A stretch of DNA of 15,530 nt from Hyphomicrobiales bacterium (GTDB taxonomy: Bacteria; Pseudomonadota; Alphaproteobacteria; Rhizobiales; Xanthobacteraceae), in contig PKXB01000117.1 in NCBI GenBank assembly GCA_003133345.1, positions 9,405-24,934 of the forward strand. The letters are read 5' to 3'. The translations under genes were made by a program, and so were the position numbers. How positions within the stretch are numbered: position 1 is the stretch's first letter; the number at the start of each line of letters is the position of its first letter. Shown here in pieces: positions 12,806 through 15,530 of the stretch. The notes under the pieces are model-generated. The model searched no databases. It saw nothing but the letters and a program-made list of their open reading frames with translations, and was not told where the DNA came from.

Positions 12806-13834
12806 TCAATCGTTGGAGGCGTAGCGGGTGTCGCGTCCGTGCCGCGGGCGGGCGATGTGCGTGGGCTTGCTCCCGAGATTTGCCACAACGACCAGGCGGT
12901 CGACCTCGCCCTTCAAAAAGGCACTCAGGAATTTGCGATAATCCCTGAAGGACACGCAGCCATTCGACTGGCCGTTGGCACCGAGCATGTAAGTATGCGC
13001 CAGCATGCCATCGCGACCGAACATCTTGCCGTCGTCGACCGGATTGAGGCGAATGGCCCGAACGCCGTGGAAGGGTTCCTCGCGCAACGCGAGCTCATAG
13101 ACATTCGGCGGCGTCGGACCGCGCATCCTGACGTGGACGTAGCGCGGGTCATCCAGCTTGTCGCCCAGCCCGGAATGCGCCTCAAGCCTGTCCCCGTTGG
13201 GCAAATAGACGGTATGCGCCGCGATGTCATAAACCGCCGTGCGGCGGTCGGGAGCGGGCAGCGACAGCGACTTGTTGTGGGCCTCCTGCGGCGCAGCGCG
13301 CTTATCAGTAGGCGGCGGCGTGCCCGTTGCGACCTGCGGCGCGACTTGATGGCCGATTTGACCGACCGGGACAAGCGCGATGTCATGCTGCGCGGGATGT
13401 GGCCGCGGCAGCGGGACGCTGGTCGCCCGTTCGGGCTTCGGCGGCACAGGCACGTTATCGGCGGTTTCGAGGGAATGCGGTGGGATAAGCGGCATGACGC
13501 TGGCCTGCATGGAAGCGGTCGTGCGAGGCCATCTGTCCGCAAAGGTCACGGCCGGAGCGGTGGCAAAATTTGGCGCGTCTTGGACAAGCGCAAGCGTCCC
13601 CGGCCCCGCCGGCGCGCTCGCATGGATAACAGGATTGGTCGCAACAACGGTGTTGACGATCCACGCGGCAGCAAAGGTGACGGTCGTGACCAGCATGCCG
13701 ACGGCGGCCACGGCGCCGAGGCCCCTGACCACATGGTCGCCAATAAGCCGAATAAGGCGTCGACAATCGTCAAAAGAGAAAACACGACCGTCGAAATGAG
13801 GGACGTCGCAATACGTCGCGGTGGTCTTCGGCAT
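12806..13834 (-). CDS. Membrane-anchored Tlde1/DUF2778-type protein
   Basis: A 342-residue protein with a cytoplasmic N-terminus, one membrane segment (about 38-64, GLGAVAAVGMLVTTVTFAAA), a Pro/Ala-rich periplasmic linker (about 70-195) and a C-terminal domain (about 203-318) resembling DUF2778. That family includes Tlde1, a type VI effector with L,D-transpeptidase-like action on peptidoglycan. VYLPNGDRLEAHSGLG, the central NPVDDGKMFGRDGM and the probable catalytic pair H280 (LAHTYM) and C293 (SNGCVSF) support this. No secretion or immunity genes adjoin it, and a fixed membrane anchor suits a cell-wall-modifying housekeeping enzyme better than an effector. ATG 13834 is the first start; its ribosome site is weak. 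The competing long + strand frame gives no recognisable protein. Confidence 0.8.
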   Translation of the reverse strand: MPKTTATYCDVPHFDGRVFSFDDCRRLIRLIGDHVVRGLGAVAAVGMLVTTVTFAAAWIVNTVVATNPVIHASAPAGPGTLALVQDAPNFATAPAVTFADRWPRTTASMQASVMPLIPPHSLETADNVPVPPKPERATSVPLPRPHPAQHDIALVPVGQIGHQVAPQVATGTPPPTDKRAAPQEAHNKSLSLPAPDRRTAVYDIAAHTVYLPNGDRLEAHSGLGDKLDDPRYVHVRMRGPTPPNVYELALREEPFHGVRAIRLNPVDDGKMFGRDGMLAHTYMLGANGQSNGCVSFRDYRKFLSAFLKGEVDRLVVVANLGSKPTHIARPRHGRDTRYASND

Positions 13835-14198
13835 AATCCACGCTACTCAAACGCGACTGCTTATATTGACGCCATGGCCGGTCGCGCCGGTTAAAGCGCG
13901 GCGATTGGTGCTGATCGCTTGCAAGAGTCGGAACTTGGTCCCGGCATCCCCATGCCGCCGCCTCACGACACGTAAGGCGGCGCAAAATTATGCCAAGATT
14001 TAAGTTAAGCACCTGTAAATGGCCGCGCGCGGGAGCCGATATCTCGGTTCACGGGTACCGGCGCTCGCCACCCTCCCCCGCAAGCGGGGGAGGGTGAAGA
14101 GCGCGTCGCTTAAATCGGTGAATCCGGGCGGCGCGACATTGTGGATGCCGCCAAGAAACGCCATATATCCTCCGACCCGAATCCCCCCAGGAGAACGA
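13835..14198. other. 364-bp intergenic region between divergent genes
   Basis: The region separates the Tlde1-like gene (-) from the DUF6481-like gene (+). It holds an 11-nt-loop hairpin GCCGCCT/AGGCGGC (13957-13981), a relatively AT-rich stretch (about 13982-14020) and the REP-like hairpin at 14069-14096. TATATC near 14163 could be a -10 box for the + gene, with TTGTGG 19 bp upstream, but the spacing is poor. I see no further gene in it. Confidence 0.5.
14069..14096 (+). repeat. Short REP-like hairpin, complete form
   Basis: CACCCTCCCCCG-caag-CGGGGGAGGGTG is a perfect 12-bp stem with a 4-nt loop, preceded by GCTCGC as in the 101-bp copy 1. It has the same outer frame as the two 101-bp elements, with the inner two-hairpin module replaced by a short GCAAGC turn. 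It lies about 100 bp before the DUF6481-like gene. Confidence 0.8.
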
Positions 14199-14591
14199 AT
14201 GCCTCACTTCAGAAGCCCCGACGTTCTGGAACGTCGGAATAGCGCCGCCAGCATCAAAAAGGCGATGCTGGAGAAGTTTCGCGCCGCCAGCCAAGACCCC
14301 GCTCTCGAACAGCAGCGCCTCAACCGGATCGCCGTGAATGAGGCACGCGCGGGCCGCATGGCGGAACGCGAAGCCGCCAAAAAGGTGCGTGAGGCGGAAC
14401 TCGCCGCGCAAGCCGCACGCGCCGCCGAACTCGCCGCGCAGGCGCAACACGAGACCGAGCAAGCTGAGGCGCTCGCCAAAGCCGAAGCGGCTGAACGCGC
14501 GGTGGCGCTGGCGGCGGAGCAGAAAGCCGAACGCGATGCCCGCTACGCGGCCCGCAAAGCCGCCAAAAAGGTGCGGCGCAGAGGCTACTGA
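14199..14591 (+). CDS. DUF6481-like alanine-rich coiled-coil protein
   Basis: A 130-residue protein starting MPHFRSPDVLERRNSAASIK, which resembles the small alphaproteobacterial family DUF6481 as I recall it. From about residue 18 it is one long Ala/Glu/Lys/Arg-rich helix with repeated EAELAAQAARAAELAAQA-like segments, probably coiled-coil, ending in a basic tail (AARKAAKKVRRRGY). No signal peptide or membrane segment is present. AGGAG five bases before ATG 14199 fixes the start; the frame continues upstream through the REP hairpin only. The function is unknown; the basic ends might bind nucleic acid, which is inference. It is followed 115 bp later by the transporter gene on the same strand. 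Confidence 0.75.
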   Translation: MPHFRSPDVLERRNSAASIKKAMLEKFRAASQDPALEQQRLNRIAVNEARAGRMAEREAAKKVREAELAAQAARAAELAAQAQHETEQAEALAKAEAAERAVALAAEQKAERDARYAARKAAKKVRRRGY

Positions 14592-14706
14592 CGGTTTGGC
14601 CGGCCGAATACTACCACCCTACCACTCCCCCGTGGCCGATTGAGATGTGTCAACGCGGCGTGCCGTGACTTGTGGCCTGTGTGGGCCGCATTCCGGGAGA
14701 CGTCGC

Positions 14707-15530
14707 ATGCCCAACACCGACCACGCCGAACATCGGATCGATGCGCTGCTGCCGGCGGAAATCGCCGAAAAGGCGGAAGAGATCGGCGTTCACAAAGCGC
14801 GGCTGGACGTGCTCAGTCTGGTGGCGCTCGCCGTGCTGGCCGGCGCCTTCATCGCGCTCGGCTCGATGTTCGCCACCACCGTCCTGGCCGGCGCCGACGG
14901 TGTCATTCCGTTCGGCGTGAGCCGGCTCTTGGCCGGCATAGTGTTCGGCCTCGGGCTCATCCTGGTCGTGCTCGGCGGCGCCGAACTGTTCACCGGCAAT
15001 AACCTTATGGTGATGGCGTGGGCCGCCGGCAAGCTGCCGCTGCGCGACATGCTGCGCGCTTGGACGATCGTCTATATTGGCAATTTCATCGGCGCGTTCG
15101 GCACCGCGCTGCTGGTGTTCCTGTCCGGCCAGTATCTCGTCGGGCACGGCGCGGTCGCCGCCGTCGCGCTCAAGATCGCGTCCGACAAGACCGCCCTGCC
15201 CTTCGACCATGCGCTGTTTCTCGGCGTGTTGTGCAACGTGCTGGTCTGCTTGGCGGTGTGGCTGTCGTTCGGCGCCCGCACCACGACCGACAAGGTGCTC
15301 GCCGTGCTGTTCCCGGTATCGGCTTTCGTCGCCGCCGGCTTCGAGCATTCGGTCGCCAATATGTATTTCATCCCGCTCGGCCTGTTCATGAAGGCCTGGG
15401 GGCCGGCCGAAATGTGGTCGGAGATCGGAAATAACGCCGCCGCCTATGCCGGCCTGACCTGGCCGGCATTTTTCCTCAGTCTGATCCCGGTCACGATCGG
15501 CAATATCATCGGCGGCGGCGCGCTGGTCGG
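14707..15530 (+). CDS. Formate/nitrite transporter family protein (3' truncated)
   Basis: The frame is open from ATG 14707 (CGGGAG 7 bases upstream) to the window edge, giving the first 274 residues. It belongs to the FNT family of pentameric channels for formate, nitrite or related monovalent anions. The N-terminal amphipathic helix (about 10-30) precedes membrane segments at about 35-60, 72-92, 117-140, 168-188, 197-225 and 252-270. Family signatures are AELFTGNNLMV (92-102), LGVLCNVLVCLAVW (172-185) and GFEHSVANMYFIP (211-223), in which H214 corresponds to the central pore histidine of FocA. FocA- and NirC-type substrates cannot be told apart here, and neighbouring genes give no hint. Little should be missing beyond the edge. 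Confidence 0.93.
   Translation, partial: MPNTDHAEHRIDALLPAEIAEKAEEIGVHKARLDVLSLVALAVLAGAFIALGSMFATTVLAGADGVIPFGVSRLLAGIVFGLGLILVVLGGAELFTGNNLMVMAWAAGKLPLRDMLRAWTIVYIGNFIGAFGTALLVFLSGQYLVGHGAVAAVALKIASDKTALPFDHALFLGVLCNVLVCLAVWLSFGARTTTDKVLAVLFPVSAFVAAGFEHSVANMYFIPLGLFMKAWGPAEMWSEIGNNAAAYAGLTWPAFFLSLIPVTIGNIIGGGALV

Noticed and set aside
12776..13894. 372-codon open frame on + opposite the Tlde1-like gene
   Set aside because: It is very Arg-rich, lacks recognisable domains and a ribosome site, and is the complement of a frame with a clear membrane segment and DUF2778-type motifs.

Overview
The window is GC-rich chromosomal DNA of an alphaproteobacterium, most likely of the order Hyphomicrobiales (Bradyrhizobium/Rhodoplanes/Pseudolabrys-like). 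This rests on the gene order ntrX - D-amino-acid aminotransferase - hfq - hflX with mazG beside it, the metG - tatD - metallo-hydrolase operon, a zinc-less methionyl-tRNA synthetase, a DUF6481-like coiled-coil protein, GGAAC...GTT promoters of the alphaproteobacterial general stress sigma factor (EcfG) type, and several classes of REP-like intergenic palindromes. The genus cannot be fixed from the sequence alone.

Positions 1-4860 are conserved core. The 3' part of ntrX (its AAA+ domain lacks the sigma-54 GAFTGA loop) is followed by a class IV aminotransferase, hfq and hflX, all on +. hflX ends 4 bp from the convergent mazG. The 227-bp gap before hfq holds a good sigma-70-like promoter and, just downstream, a near-consensus sigma-54 promoter (GG-N10-GC). 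Positions 5118-8268 (minus strand) form a tightly overlapping metG-tatD-metallo-hydrolase operon.

Positions 8269-15530 are accessory in character. They hold a secreted chimera (carboxypeptidase-regulatory-like domain, CxxCH heme motif, seven-bladed Vgb-like propeller), a PAP2-type membrane phosphatase with non-canonical motifs, and a group of small proteins: a zinc ribbon, two short conserved hypotheticals and an LTxxQ periplasmic protein. A membrane-anchored Tlde1/DUF2778-type protein, a DUF6481-like coiled-coil protein and the start of a formate/nitrite transporter follow. Two of the small genes carry matching GGAAC-N17-GTT motifs, suggesting general-stress control. The region is dotted with palindromic repeats: two 101-bp copies of a double-hairpin element, two short hairpins sharing its outer frame, and an inverted pair of a different ~47-bp element about 10 kb apart. 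One short hairpin lies inside the phosphatase reading frame and appears to have given it a 64-residue tail running into the next gene.

I found no CRISPR array, phage, transposase, tRNA or rRNA, and no clear multi-gene defence or biosynthetic system. The most notable items are the sigma-54 promoter of hfq, the heme-propeller chimera, the nested repeat family and its effect on the phosphatase, and the paired stress promoters.
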